Shown: positions 18,044-26,378 of the stretch, piece by piece
How positions within the stretch are numbered: position 1 is the stretch's first letter
Layout: each line of letters begins with the position of its first letter
Assembly (NCBI RefSeq): GCF_002211105.1
Contig: NZ_JPUA01000005.1
Location: forward strand, 1-64,000
Direction: 5' to 3'
DNA: 64,000 nt
From: Halomonas campaniensis
Lineage (GTDB): Bacteria > Pseudomonadota > Gammaproteobacteria > Pseudomonadales > Halomonadaceae
The notes under the pieces: model-generated
What the model was told of the DNA's origin: nothing
The model's database searches: none
Seen by the model: the letters and a program-made list of their open reading frames with translations, nothing else
Translations under genes and position numbers: made by a program

Positions 18044-19405
18044 ATGGCTCGTCAATCCTCCCGTTCCACTCTTCAGCAGGACAAGTTACAAGTCGTTCAC
18101 CCCAATGCCGCAGCGATAGATATTGGTTCACGTTTTCATGTTGTAGCGATTCCCCCTGACCGGAATCAGCAACCGGTACGACGTTTTGATACCTTTACGG
18201 GCGATTTGCGTCGCCTAGCTGATTGGTTAGCGGAAAAGAACATTGTGACCATCGCAATGGGATCGACAGGTGTGTACTGGATTCCTGTTTACAAACTCTT
18301 AGAAGAACGCGGTTTTGACGTGATTCTAGTCAATGCCCGTGAGGCCAAGAATGTCCCAGGGCGCAAGACGGATATCAACGATGCTCAGTGGCTACAACGC
18401 TTGCATTCCTATGGCCTGCTGCGTGGCAGCTTTCGTCCGACTCAATAGCTTGCCAGTCTACGAGCGTTACTACGCCAGTGGGAACGGTTACTGGAATATT
18501 GTGCCTCCCATATTCAACATATGCAGAAAGCATTGATGGAGATGAACTTGCAACTTCATCACGTTGTGTCTGATATCACCGGTAAAACAGGGATGCGGAT
18601 TCTGCGCGCTATTGTCCAAGGGCAGCATGACTCCGCTGTACTAGCATCTTTTCGTGATCCGCGCTGTAAAACCAGTGAGGAAACAATTCGTCAAAGCTTG
18701 GAGGGCCACTACCGCGAGGAACATCTACTCGCACTGAGTCAGTCTCTCTCCTTGTATGACACCTATCATGAGCATCTCGCTGAATGCGATCAGTTTATTT
18801 AAGCGACTCTCAAATGGCTTTCACTTGCAACGCCAGCGCCTGAAGTTTCCCTACCTGACGCTCGACATCGGGATGCTAACCCTAATGCACCAGCGTTCGA
18901 CGTACGCCATTCACTATTTCAGGTACTGGGTCTTGATCTAACTCAGATCCACGGACTCGGTCCTTACTTGGTACTCAAGCTAATTAGCGAGTGTGGTACG
19001 GATATGAGCCGTTGGCCCACGGCCAAACACTTTACCTCCTGGCTAGCATTATCACCGGGAAGCAAAATCTCCGGTGGCAAGGTACTCTCGTCACGCACTC
19101 GACGAACCAAAAATCGAGCGGCTGCCTTGCTGCGCCTAGCGGCCGCTACGATCGGGCGCTCTCAAACAGGCCTTGGTGCTTTTTACCGCCGGTTGGCGAG
19201 TCGCCTAGGTTAGGCCAAAGCTGTCACTGCGACAGCAAGGAAAATTGCCGTTTTAATCTACAACGTCCTGCGCTACGGCTGGGTTTATCAAGACCCTGGT
19301 GCTGACTACTATGAGGAACGCTACCATCAACGTATTGTTCGCAACTTACAACGCCGTGCGCAATCATTAGGCTTTGAATTGGCCCCAATAGCAGACCCCA
19401 GGTAA
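18044..19405 (+). pseudogene. IS110-family transposase with three in-frame stop codons
   Basis: A single frame of 454 codons carries an IS110-family transposase from MARQSSRSTLQQDK to the natural TAA at 19403. The N-terminal DEDD RuvC-like domain is visible (AAAIDIGSRFHVVAI, STGVYWIPVYKLLEERGF, DVILVNAREAKNVPGRKTDI). So is the C-terminal Tnp20-like domain (IHGLGPYLVLKLISECG, FTSWLALSPGSKISGGK, RAAALLRLAA). The frame is never shifted but holds three nonsense codons: TAG 18446-18448, TAA 18800-18802 and TAG 19211-19213. Each replaces what should be a sense codon within conserved sequence. The protein is therefore not made unless stops are suppressed. Confidence 0.9.
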
Positions 19406-19464
19406 CGGGTTTCTTAGGAAGGACACCGTCGGAACACCGTCCAGAATTTCGCCAGGGGGGCCGA

Positions 19465-19844
19465 CTGAGGTACGCGTTTATTCAAAATTATGCGAGCCAA
19501 TATCCGGTACGTCGTTTGTGTCAGATGATGACCGTTCATCCCAGAGGTTACTACGCATGGTAAAAAAAGCGCTTTCTAATTGAGCTCGGGAAGATAGGCG
19601 CCTGTTGGGATTAATAGCATTCCTGGTTTGAGAGCGGTGGTGTATAAGGCTATCGCAAGATCCATCAAGATTTGCGTGAGGCTGGTGAAACCTGCGGCAA
19701 ACATTGTTTGATCCGTCTAATTAGTAGGGAAGGTTTACGTTTTCATACGGGCTATCGCCGACTCCCTGGCTGCTACGACAGTGGAAAACCGGCTGTTGTA
19801 TCACCCAACCATTTAACTGTCAGTTTGAAGTAACAGCGCCAAAT
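19465..19844 (+). pseudogene. IS3-family OrfB remnant
   Basis: The start of the orfB of the interrupted IS3 element reads RYAFIQNYASQYPVRRLCQMM and VHPRGYYAW, then hits a stop. It continues in other frames as AREDRRLLGLI, EGLRFHTGYRRLPGCYDSGKPAVVSPNHL and QFEVTAPN. After that the sequence leaves the family, and the catalytic DDE core is deleted. Several frameshifts and stops show long decay. Confidence 0.8.
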
Positions 19845-20129
19845 GCTTTTATTGAGGGGTGGAGCAAGCTCTTTTCACTCAGAGCTGAAGGGATATGAAC
19901 AGCCGCAATCAAGATGCTTGGGGAAGTATAGCCCCATGTCCATCTAGAAGAACAAAGCTAGGTAATGAGTAGTGGAATATCTATAGTACGTTTACGAGTT
20001 ATTGACGCAGACAGCTTATATGATCTAGTCATTTGCTCCTGCCAGCTTCAGCGACTGGAAGGTGCCCTTAATAGAATGGGCTAAAGCTACCCCTTGATTA
20101 TTGGCTTAGAATCTAATTCCAAATATTCA
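19845..20129. other. Unassigned sequence beside IS remnants
   Basis: About 285 bases without a convincing gene, adjoining the truncated IS3 orfB. Possibly more deleted IS sequence. No terminator or repeat was recognised. Confidence 0.35.
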
Positions 20130-20342
20130 TTATAATTTGTCAAGAAGCTCTCTTCTATGCTTGAAAATAACCTCGCGTGCACGCTGATGTGCTTTACGCC
20201 GTGCTTGTAGCAAAGCTTCAATATCTTGTTCTTTCTCAGGATTTGACGTTTTGCCCAGTATGAACGTTTCCCCGGAAGGAGTGATGACGCGTAGAGGACG
20301 AGATGCTTTACCGGGCGCTTGTTCAAAGTTTTTTGCTGTCAT
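20130..20342 (-). CDS. Hypothetical protein, 70 aa, charged
   Basis: A small basic/acidic protein starting MTAKNFEQAPGKASRPLRVITPSGETFILG and ending in a predicted charged helix (IEALLQARRKAHQRAREVIFKHRRELLDKL). The ATG at 20342 is preferred over one at 20360 because AAGGAGATAT sits just before it; the longer version would translate through that site. I do not recognise a family. It lies alone between IS debris and the duplicated hypothetical region. The good ribosome-binding site and ordered helix-rich C-terminus argue for a real gene. Confidence 0.55.
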   Translation of the reverse strand: MTAKNFEQAPGKASRPLRVITPSGETFILGKTSNPEKEQDIEALLQARRKAHQRAREVIFKHRRELLDKL

Positions 20343-20453
20343 CAGTGATATCTCCTTCAATTTATTTAGAAATCATTAACAATGATAAAAGCAGATTTCA
20401 TGACGTTAGCCCCATTGTCATTCATTTTTCCTATGGGTTATGCCGTCACTTAA

Positions 20454-20917
20454 TACTAGTGCTCATAGCTCATCGTGCAAAGATTCATGCTTCACCTTAG
20501 GAAGCCCCATCCTCAGCTGGACTATTTCTAGGTTCAAGTTCACCGGGGGCGAGTAAGGCTATTTCATCCGCGTGGGCGGATTGTGACGCGAGGTTGGCCT
20601 CCAGCTCTTCTTCAGATGATTTGATCATAATTGCCCACCTGTAGTTAATGTGGCCACACAATTTGCGTGCCTGATATCAAACAATATTTATATTGGCTTC
20701 TTGGGAGCAGCGCATTGATCAAGCTGCTCCCGCCCCACTTCATTTAGGTCACGCCAAGCGTGTACCTCGTCTGTTTCATCAGCATTCGCGTCACATTGGT
20801 CAAGCAGTAGCTCCAGCTTGTAGGGCCTTATTCTTGACGGTTCGGGTGGTGAAAAATCAGCACTAATTTGAGCCAATTTTTCAAGGAGCCAGGTTTCTAC
20901 TGCTAAACAAATGGCAT
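20454..20917. repeat. Long direct repeat, copy 2 (pairs with 65-573)
   Basis: Same sequence and orientation as 65-573 with scattered differences; see there. Its right end is where the homology stops inside the hypothetical gene (at codons reading AICLAVE), after which unrelated sequence leads into the GGCT-like gene. Confidence 0.85.
20497..20628 (-). CDS. Small hypothetical protein, 43 aa
   Basis: Paralog of the small ORF at 102-293. It starts with the ATG at 20628 (MIKSSEEELEANLASQSAHADEIALLAPGE) and ends at a TAA at 20497. The core frame and start are preserved while third positions differ between the copies, which is mild support for coding. It lies about 60 bp after the hybrid gene 20688-21023 on the same strand. 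Function unknown. Confidence 0.4.
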   Translation of the reverse strand: MIKSSEEELEANLASQSAHADEIALLAPGELEPRNSPAEDGAS

Positions 20918-21023
20918 ACAGCAGCATCGCAGCTATCCGAGCACCTACGCTTTTACGGAAATCTGGAACGCTCAATACAACAATCGAACAACGTGTAAGT
21001 GTTTCAGCGTAACGCGTAAACAT
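20688..21023 (-). pseudogene. Hybrid of a duplicated hypothetical gene with new N-terminus
   Basis: The last 74 residues match the C-terminal part of the frameshifted gene at 344-664 (ICLAVETWLLEKLAQISADF... CAAPKKPI). The first 37 residues (MFTRYAETLTRCSIVV...) have no counterpart there. They begin inside the 3' end of the GGCT-like gene, in a different frame. This is the structure expected when a partial duplication lands next to an unrelated gene, so I treat it as a truncated pseudogene, although the frame is open. Confidence 0.55.
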
Positions 21024-21327
21024 ATGCCTTGACCGTTTCTCCGTCTTGCAACCTCACCGTCGCCAATTGGCGCTGATATTCACTCCCTTCGAAGTCATCC
21101 AAAATTTGCCAATGTTGCGACAAGCTCTCGGACACGAACACATGACCTTCTATTTTTTCTCCAGCCTCATCCAGCACTAGACCAGGAAACCCCATGTCTG
21201 CTCCCCAACCCGCTTTAACAAGGCGACCTTTGACACTGCCTGCTTGCCACTCTCCACCTATCTTCTGCATAACATGTTCGTTAGGACGGCCTGGGCCAAG
21301 AGTTCCATAAATAAAAAGGCGTTCCAT
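21004..21327 (-). CDS. Gamma-glutamylcyclotransferase-like protein (GGCT/AIG2 family)
   Basis: A 107-residue protein of the GGCT-like/AIG2 fold. The family signature YGTL is at the N-terminus (ERLFIYGTLGPG), and the conserved acidic residue lies in the region DDFEGSEYQRQLATV. These small enzymes remove gamma-glutamyl groups as pyroglutamate or act on related gamma-glutamyl amines; the substrate cannot be specified. The length is normal for the bacterial single-domain form. No operon partner: the upstream region (21328-21769) has no clear gene, and downstream is a hybrid pseudogene. Confidence 0.85.
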   Translation of the reverse strand: MERLFIYGTLGPGRPNEHVMQKIGGEWQAGSVKGRLVKAGWGADMGFPGLVLDEAGEKIEGHVFVSESLSQHWQILDDFEGSEYQRQLATVRLQDGETVKAYVYALR

Positions 21328-21769
21328 TGAATATCTCCAGACTGCAAAAAGTAAATACGCTCAACTCAGCTCCGCTACCAGGGCTCGATTGTAGCTTCAC
21401 CACAGCCAGCATAAAATCATGTCAGCTTCTTTAGCTTGTACTGACCCTACCCTCGAAACGACAGGTATTCACCTTAAATTAGCTCTTGGGCCGCGAAACC
21501 CTACTCGCCCCGCTAGCGGCATAAATTGTTTGCGCTGATCACGTAAAGCCACCACAATGCTCCCGTTGGGCAAAAGACTGGCCTGTGCGCGAAGAAAGAA
21601 GATCACCCTGAAGAAAGCATGGGAACCAATTAGAGGATCTTCTCTATCACGCACACGCTCAAATCGTGCTCGGTTTCACCCACCGCTGCATCAAGCAACA
21701 CACCGTATAAATTCTCGGCGGGTCAACAGCCACGTTCACCGCAGTGAAACCCAAAAGGTATTTATCTCG
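21328..21769. other. Intergenic region, no assignable gene
   Basis: About 440 bases. Minus-strand (21469-21654) and plus-strand (21557-21796) frames exist, but neither resembles a known family nor has a good ribosome-binding site. The region lies immediately after the etfA stop and may contain its transcription end. I did not see a T-tailed hairpin. Confidence 0.4.
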
Positions 21770-22696
21770 CTAAAGCTTTTGCTCGAGGTCCGGTAATGCC
21801 TCGAAAAGGTCGGCAACCAATCCATAGTCCGCGATCTGGAAGATTGGTGCCTCTTCATCCTTGTTGATGGCCACGATTACCTTGGAATCCTTCATGCCTG
21901 CCAAATGCTGAATGGCACCCGAGATACCCACAGCAATATAGAGATCCGGCGCAACAATCTTACCGGTTTGGCCAACCTGCATATCGTTGGGCACAAAGCC
22001 AGCATCCACTGCTGCACGAGATGCCCCAATGGCGGCGCCCAATTTATCAGCTATGCCGTTGAGTAACTTGAAGTTCTCTCCATTGCCCATTCCTCGACCA
22101 CCGGAAACCACTACTTTAGCGGCACTGAGCTCAGGTCGGTCGCTTTGTGCTAGCTCTTCCTTGATAAAAGAGGACTGCGTATTGTCGGCGACGAAATCGA
22201 TCTCCGTGATGGCGGCACTTCCACCTTCGCCAACCGCATCGAAGCCGGTCGGGCGAACAGTAATAACCTTCAGTGCATCAGCGCTCTGTACTGTGGCAAT
22301 GGCATTGCCTGCATAGATCGGGCGCTTGAAAGTATCGGCGGATTCGACTGCGATGATCTCGGAAATCTGCGAGACGTCCTTGAGCGCGGCGACACGCGGC
22401 ATGATGTTCTTGCCTGTAGTAGACGCCACCGCCAGTACGTGGCTGTAGTCGCCCGCGAGCTCACAAATCAGCATGCTCAGAGGTTCGGCCAGCTGGTGGG
22501 CATAGGCAGTGTTGTCGGCCACTCGCACTTTGTTAACGCTATCGAGCCTAGCGGCCGACTCGGCCACCGCCGCAACGTTCTCCCCAGCGACCAGAATATC
22601 GATATCAGCACCAATCTGTTTAGCGGCCGCCACTGCGTGAGCAGTCGCTCCTGTTAGGACGCCATCATGATGCTCAGCAAGTACCAGAATGCTCAT
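21770..22696 (-). CDS. etfA: Electron transfer flavoprotein alpha subunit
   Basis: A 308-residue EtfA. The N-terminal Rossmann-like domain (about 1-190) precedes the C-terminal FAD-binding domain, with VVSGGRGMG and the family signature [19 protein letters not shown]. Together with EtfB it accepts electrons from acyl-CoA dehydrogenases and passes them to ETF:quinone oxidoreductase. Its start overlaps the etfB stop by four bases (ATGA). It is the last gene of the catabolic operon transcribed from 28378. The location beside an acyl-CoA dehydrogenase (26379-27542) suggests a dedicated ETF for that enzyme in addition to any housekeeping copy elsewhere. Confidence 0.95.
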   Translation of the reverse strand: MSILVLAEHHDGVLTGATAHAVAAAKQIGADIDILVAGENVAAVAESAARLDSVNKVRVADNTAYAHQLAEPLSMLICELAGDYSHVLAVASTTGKNIMPRVAALKDVSQISEIIAVESADTFKRPIYAGNAIATVQSADALKVITVRPTGFDAVGEGGSAAITEIDFVADNTQSSFIKEELAQSDRPELSAAKVVVSGGRGMGNGENFKLLNGIADKLGAAIGASRAAVDAGFVPNDMQVGQTGKIVAPDLYIAVGISGAIQHLAGMKDSKVIVAINKDEEAPIFQIADYGLVADLFEALPDLEQKL

Positions 22697-23445
22697 GAAA
22701 TCACCTTCGCTTCGTTCTTGAGTTTATCGATCAACTCGTCCACCGAGCCTACCTTCACGCCGCCTTGACGCTCGGCCGGAGACTCGACCTTGAGAAGGGT
22801 GATATTGGAAGCGACCTCAATGCCTAGATCGGCTGGCGTCTTGGTGTCCAACGGCTTCTTTTTGGCCTTCATAATGTCCGGCAGCTTGGCATAGCGCGGT
22901 TCGTTTAGGCGCAGATCGGTAGTGACGATGGCGGGTAGTGACAACTCGATGGCTTGCAAACCTCCATCCACCTCGCGGGTTACCTTGGCCTTGCCGCCCT
23001 CTATGATCACTTCTGAGGCGAAGGTGCCTTGGGAAAGACCGGTCAGAGCGGCAAGCATCTGGCCGGTTTGATTGTTATCTGTGTCGATGGCCTGCTTGCC
23101 AACAATGACCAAACTGGGTTGCTCCTCTTCCACCACCTTGGTAAGCAGCTTGGCCACTGCCAGCGACTCGATACGCTCATCGGTCTCGACATGAATGGCG
23201 CGATCGGCACCTAACGCCAGTGCAGTGCGCAGCTGCTCCTGTGCGGCTTTTGGGCCGATGCTCACAGCCACGACCTCGGTGCCCACCCCGCGTTCCTTGA
23301 GACGCACCGCTTCTTCCATGGCAATCTCGCAGAAGGGGTTCATGGCCATCTTGACGTTAGTGAGATCGACGTCAGAATTGTCCGGTTTGACTCGGATCTT
23401 GACGTTGTAGTCAATGACGCGTTTTACCGCGACGAGGATTTTCAT
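22693..23445 (-). CDS. etfB: Electron transfer flavoprotein beta subunit
   Basis: A 250-residue EtfB, the AMP-binding partner of EtfA. It begins [22 protein letters not shown] and carries the conserved stretch [17 protein letters not shown], and [13 protein letters not shown] sequence ([30 protein letters not shown]). Translationally coupled to etfA by a four-base overlap. AGGAGA lies before the ATG. It is separated by 54 bp from the thioesterase gene upstream, so it is probably in the same operon. Confidence 0.95.
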   Translation of the reverse strand: MKILVAVKRVIDYNVKIRVKPDNSDVDLTNVKMAMNPFCEIAMEEAVRLKERGVGTEVVAVSIGPKAAQEQLRTALALGADRAIHVETDERIESLAVAKLLTKVVEEEQPSLVIVGKQAIDTDNNQTGQMLAALTGLSQGTFASEVIIEGGKAKVTREVDGGLQAIELSLPAIVTTDLRLNEPRYAKLPDIMKAKKKPLDTKTPADLGIEVASNITLLKVESPAERQGGVKVGSVDELIDKLKNEAKVIS

Positions 23446-23499
23446 GTTGGAATCTCCTACGGGTTAGTATCTAAAGTTGGAAATATGAATACGCAGTGG

Positions 23500-23892
23500 C
23501 TAGTCCACAGACTGACGCCGAAAGCACCCCGATGCAGTGGCGATGAGCAGGCTACCCGACAGCAGCTGAGCTTCTGCGAAGAATGTCCTGTGCCCCCCTC
23601 CAACGAGACGCCCTTTAGCTATTAGGCCACCAGGCTCGCTACTAGTGAGGTAGTGAATGTTCAACGACAACGTTAGTGCTCGATAATCTAGGTGGCCGTT
23701 CTCTGGGTAGATGCCACTGTAAGCACAAGACACGTCCATTAGGGTCGCTATGACGCCTCCATGGACCTTGCCCTGAGGATTGATCAGCATTTCGCTCGCA
23801 TCGAGTTGCCAGGAACATCGACCTGGTGCCCAATTGACTAGTCGTACGCCCAGGAGGTCGAGGAAAGGGTTGCTTGGCGTTATCTCTGCCAT
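23500..23892 (-). CDS. PaaI-family hotdog thioesterase
   Basis: A 130-residue single hotdog-fold protein. The signature of the PaaI/4HBT group is around residues 35-50: NPQGKVHGGVIATLMDV. Such enzymes hydrolyse acyl-CoA thioesters. In this operon it sits three bases downstream of the CitE-like lyase. A likely role is to release CoA from dead-end or stalled C5 acyl-CoA esters, but substrate choice cannot be read from the sequence. It is not part of the minimal three-enzyme itaconate route. Confidence 0.85.
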   Translation of the reverse strand: MAEITPSNPFLDLLGVRLVNWAPGRCSWQLDASEMLINPQGKVHGGVIATLMDVSCAYSGIYPENGHLDYRALTLSLNIHYLTSSEPGGLIAKGRLVGGGHRTFFAEAQLLSGSLLIATASGCFRRQSVD

Positions 23893-23895
23893 GGG

Positions 23896-24711
23896 TTAGA
23901 AACTTGCACGAGCCAACAGGGACTTGGCGCGACTGATCACTGGCTCATCCACCATCTGGCCGTCGAGCTGGAAGGCACCATCGACCGTTTCAGCAGTTTC
24001 GAGAACCCGGCGTGCCCAGGACAACATCTCTGCACTAGGGGTAAATGCCTTGTGAATACTCGGAATTTGCTGCGGATGAATGCTGAGCATACCGGCAAAG
24101 CCCATCTCAACTGCCTTGCGCGCCACGCTCTCCACCAGTTCGGTATCGTGAATCTCAGGCACCACGCTTTCGATCGGCGGCGGAAGTTTAGCCGCACGGG
24201 AGCACACAACCAACTGATAGCGGCACTGATCCAGCAAGGTAGCCGCACCGGGAGTTCCTGGTTCGAGGTTTAGATCCGTAGCTAAATCAAGCGCGCCGAA
24301 GGTGAGTCGCTCAATACCATCGGTGAATACTAGGCTCGACAAAGACACTAAACCTTTGGCGGATTCGATGATCGGCCACACAGGCTTCCCACACCTAGCT
24401 ACATGTTCGATCTGTTGGCAGGTCTCAGCTTTAGGAAGCATGATGCCGATGACATTCGAAAACTCTTGGCAAAGAGCTAAGTCATGTTGCAACTCTTGCG
24501 GCGTGGAGTTAATACGAACAAGCACTTTTGCTTCGGGTGTTACAGCGAGATAGTCATGTAGTAGTTGGCGAGCCTTGTCTTTCTCACTCAAAGCGACGGC
24601 ATCTTCAAGGTCAACGATGACCATATCCGCCTCGCTAGCGAGAGCCTTGGTGATCCGTTCAGGCCGGGTTGCGGGCACGAATAGGAATGAGCGTTGCTGT
24701 GTTATGGGCAT
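23896..24711 (-). CDS. ccl: CitE-like lyase, probable citramalyl-CoA lyase
   Basis: A 271-residue member of the HpcH/HpaI-CitE aldolase family. The TIM-barrel motifs are present: FLFVPATRPERI at the N-terminus, metal and substrate region DMVIVDLEDAV, catalytic Arg in VLVRINST, and metal-binding PIIESAKGL. The neighbours are a CaiB-type CoA-transferase and a FAS1/MaoC-type hydratase in the same order as the Pseudomonas itaconate operon. The likely reaction is therefore cleavage of (S)-citramalyl-CoA to acetyl-CoA and pyruvate. A malyl-CoA or other beta-hydroxyacyl-CoA lyase is possible on sequence alone. The size is that of stand-alone lyases rather than of the citrate lyase subunit complex. 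Confidence 0.8.
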   Translation of the reverse strand: MPITQQRSFLFVPATRPERITKALASEADMVIVDLEDAVALSEKDKARQLLHDYLAVTPEAKVLVRINSTPQELQHDLALCQEFSNVIGIMLPKAETCQQIEHVARCGKPVWPIIESAKGLVSLSSLVFTDGIERLTFGALDLATDLNLEPGTPGAATLLDQCRYQLVVCSRAAKLPPPIESVVPEIHDTELVESVARKAVEMGFAGMLSIHPQQIPSIHKAFTPSAEMLSWARRVLETAETVDGAFQLDGQMVDEPVISRAKSLLARASF

Positions 24712-24727
24712 GACAGCCTCCTCGTTT

Positions 24728-25945
24728 TCAAATCACGCCGCGGGACTTCAGGTCGGTGATGGCTTCCTCGCTGAAGCCCAACTCTCCAAGCAGTTGCGCA
24801 CTGTGTTCACCAAGAGCAGGGACAGCGGCCATCTGCGGTGTGAAAGCATTGCTTCGACCCGGAGGAAGGAGAGCCGGGAGCTGGCCAGCCGACGTCGGAA
24901 TCTCGACCCAGCGCTGTCGTGCTTTAAGCTGGGGGTGTTTCCATACGCCTTGCATATCGTTGACGTGGGCATTGGCGATTTTGGCTTGTTCAAGTCGGGC
25001 GATGACCTGTTCAGCACTGAGATCCGAAAAGGCTGTGCAAATCAGTGCACGCAGTTCATCACGGTTGGTAGATCTTTTCGAATTGCTGGAGAAGCGTGCA
25101 TCATTAGCCAAGGCGGGTTCCTTCAGGACGATCTCACAGAAAGCCTGCCACTCACGCTCGTTCTGAAGCCCAAGCATTACCGACTGACCATCACCAGCAG
25201 GAAAGGGCCCGTATGGGTAGATAGTGGCATGAGAGGCACCGGCTCGTGCCGGGGGTTCTGCGCCGCCGTAAGCGTAATACATTGGATAGCTCATCCACTC
25301 AACCAAGCTCTCCAGCATGGAGATATCGATATGGCTGCCGACCCCCGTGCGCTCTCGAAGCAGCAGAGCTGATAGCACACTTGAGTAAGCGTACATACCC
25401 GCCGAGATGTCGGCGATCGAGCAACCTGCTTTGGCCATACCGTCTTCACCGGGTAGGCCCGTCGTCGATAAAAAGCCGGCCTCGCTTTGAATCATCAAAT
25501 CGTAAGCCTTCTTATCTCTGTACGGACCGTCGTCACCGTAGCCAGAAATGTCACAGACAATCAGCCGTGGAAAGTATTCATGGAGAGCCTCGAATGACAG
25601 ACCGAGCCTAGCAGCAGCACCTGGGGCAAGGTTTTGAACCAGAACGTCGGCGTCCTTAAGCAACCCCTGCATGATGTCGCCAGCTTCCTCAGCTTTGACA
25701 TTAAGAGTCAGGCTCTCCTTCGAACGGTTGGTCCATACGAAATGAGAAGCTAGGCCATCGACACGCTCGTCATAGCCACGGGCGAAGTCACCAACATCAG
25801 GTCGTTCAACTTTTATAACGCGGGCACCTAGGTCGGCCAACTGACGCGTACAGAAAGGGGCAGCGATAGCGTGCTCCAGACTGACCACAGTGATGCCATC
25901 GAGTGGACGCTGAGCTCGCGTAGGATGGTGAGAAGATGCAACCAT
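24728..25945 (-). CDS. ict: CaiB/BaiF CoA-transferase, probable itaconate CoA-transferase
   Basis: A 405-residue family III CoA-transferase. The N-terminus PLDGITVVSLEHAIAAPFCTRQLADLGARVIKVERPDVGDFAR is classic. The catalytic aspartate lies in the conserved stretch KAGCSIADISAGMYAYSSVLSALLLRE (about residue 175). These enzymes form a glutamyl/aspartyl-CoA anhydride with the catalytic Asp and move CoA between acids, here probably from succinyl-CoA to itaconate. Assignment to itaconate comes from the operon order (hydratase, acyl-CoA dehydrogenase, VOC, CoA-transferase, CitE-like lyase). Mesaconate or methylsuccinate are alternatives. A second CaiB paralog at 44502 belongs to another operon. 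Confidence 0.8.
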   Translation of the reverse strand: MVASSHHPTRAQRPLDGITVVSLEHAIAAPFCTRQLADLGARVIKVERPDVGDFARGYDERVDGLASHFVWTNRSKESLTLNVKAEEAGDIMQGLLKDADVLVQNLAPGAAARLGLSFEALHEYFPRLIVCDISGYGDDGPYRDKKAYDLMIQSEAGFLSTTGLPGEDGMAKAGCSIADISAGMYAYSSVLSALLLRERTGVGSHIDISMLESLVEWMSYPMYYAYGGAEPPARAGASHATIYPYGPFPAGDGQSVMLGLQNEREWQAFCEIVLKEPALANDARFSSNSKRSTNRDELRALICTAFSDLSAEQVIARLEQAKIANAHVNDMQGVWKHPQLKARQRWVEIPTSAGQLPALLPPGRSNAFTPQMAAVPALGEHSAQLLGELGFSEEAITDLKSRGVI

Positions 25946-25978
25946 GGAATTTCCTTGTTCTTATCATCGACGTAGTGA

Positions 25979-26359
25979 CTAGAGCGGATTACTAAGCTCG
26001 ATCAAGTTCATATCTGGGTCGCGCACATAGACTGAACGGATAGGGCCGTTGGCCCCGGTGCGCTGCACCGGACCTTCAACGATGGCCACGTCATGTGAAT
26101 TGAGCTCTTCCATTACCTTTTCTAGCGGCGTGGCAACAATGAAACATAGATCAGCAGAACCTGGCGTCGGCTGCTCTGCTTTCGGCTCAAACTCCTGCCC
26201 AGCTTGGTGCAGATTGATCTTCTGTGACCCGAAGACAAGTGCCTTACGTCCTTCGCCAAAGGTCTCCTCACGCATGCCCAGCACCTGGCTGTAGAAGGAG
26301 ATACTGCTATCGAGATCGTGCACAGTGAGCACTAGGTGGTCTAAGTAATCGATATGCAT
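25979..26359 (-). CDS. VOC/glyoxalase-family protein
   Basis: A 126-residue vicinal-oxygen-chelate protein. It begins MHIDYLDHLVLTVHDLDSSISFYSQVLGM (metal-ligand His in DHLVL) and ends with VRDPDMNLIELSN, where the Glu is the usual second metal ligand. The frame is open to 26419, but the ATG at 26359 gives the family N-terminus and lies just after GAGGCTCAC. A longer start would also overlap the end of the acyl-CoA dehydrogenase gene. A VOC gene sits at the same place in the Pseudomonas itaconate cluster. Its reaction there is not established, so none is claimed here. Confidence 0.85.
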   Translation of the reverse strand: MHIDYLDHLVLTVHDLDSSISFYSQVLGMREETFGEGRKALVFGSQKINLHQAGQEFEPKAEQPTPGSADLCFIVATPLEKVMEELNSHDVAIVEGPVQRTGANGPIRSVYVRDPDMNLIELSNPL

Positions 26360-26378
26360 GTGAGCCTCACACAGCGGG

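Larger units (their letters stand above)
17800..19455 (+). mobile_element. IS110-family element inserted in IS3 orfA
   Basis: The element comprises a non-coding left end of about 245 bp, a transposase frame at 18044-19405 and a short right end of about 50 bp. It interrupts the IS3 orfA between codons for ILKN and FARGAD. A long left end plus short right end is the arrangement of the IS110 subgroup, in which the left end encodes the bridge RNA. Exact ends are uncertain because this family lacks long inverted repeats, and a few target bases seem lost. Confidence 0.75.
17501..19844 (+). mobile_element. IS3-family element, interrupted and decayed
   Basis: This is an IS3-family element whose orfA (17545-17800) and orfB start (19468 onwards) are split by an IS110-family insertion. 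The left boundary is estimated from the sequence TGTTCTCCGGACAC at 17501, before the orfA ribosome-binding site. The right part of orfB is shifted, interrupted and deleted after codons reading QFEVTAPN, so the right terminus is not recognisable. Boundaries are approximate. Confidence 0.65.

Noticed and set aside
18044..19405. Stop-codon reassignment in this organism
   Set aside because: Clear ordinary genes in the window end at TAA, TAG and TGA with conserved C-termini, so the stops in the transposase are best read as inactivating mutations.
21469..21654. 61-residue minus-strand ORF downstream of etfA
   Set aside because: No family resemblance, no ribosome-binding site, and compositionally like non-coding flank; left as unassigned.
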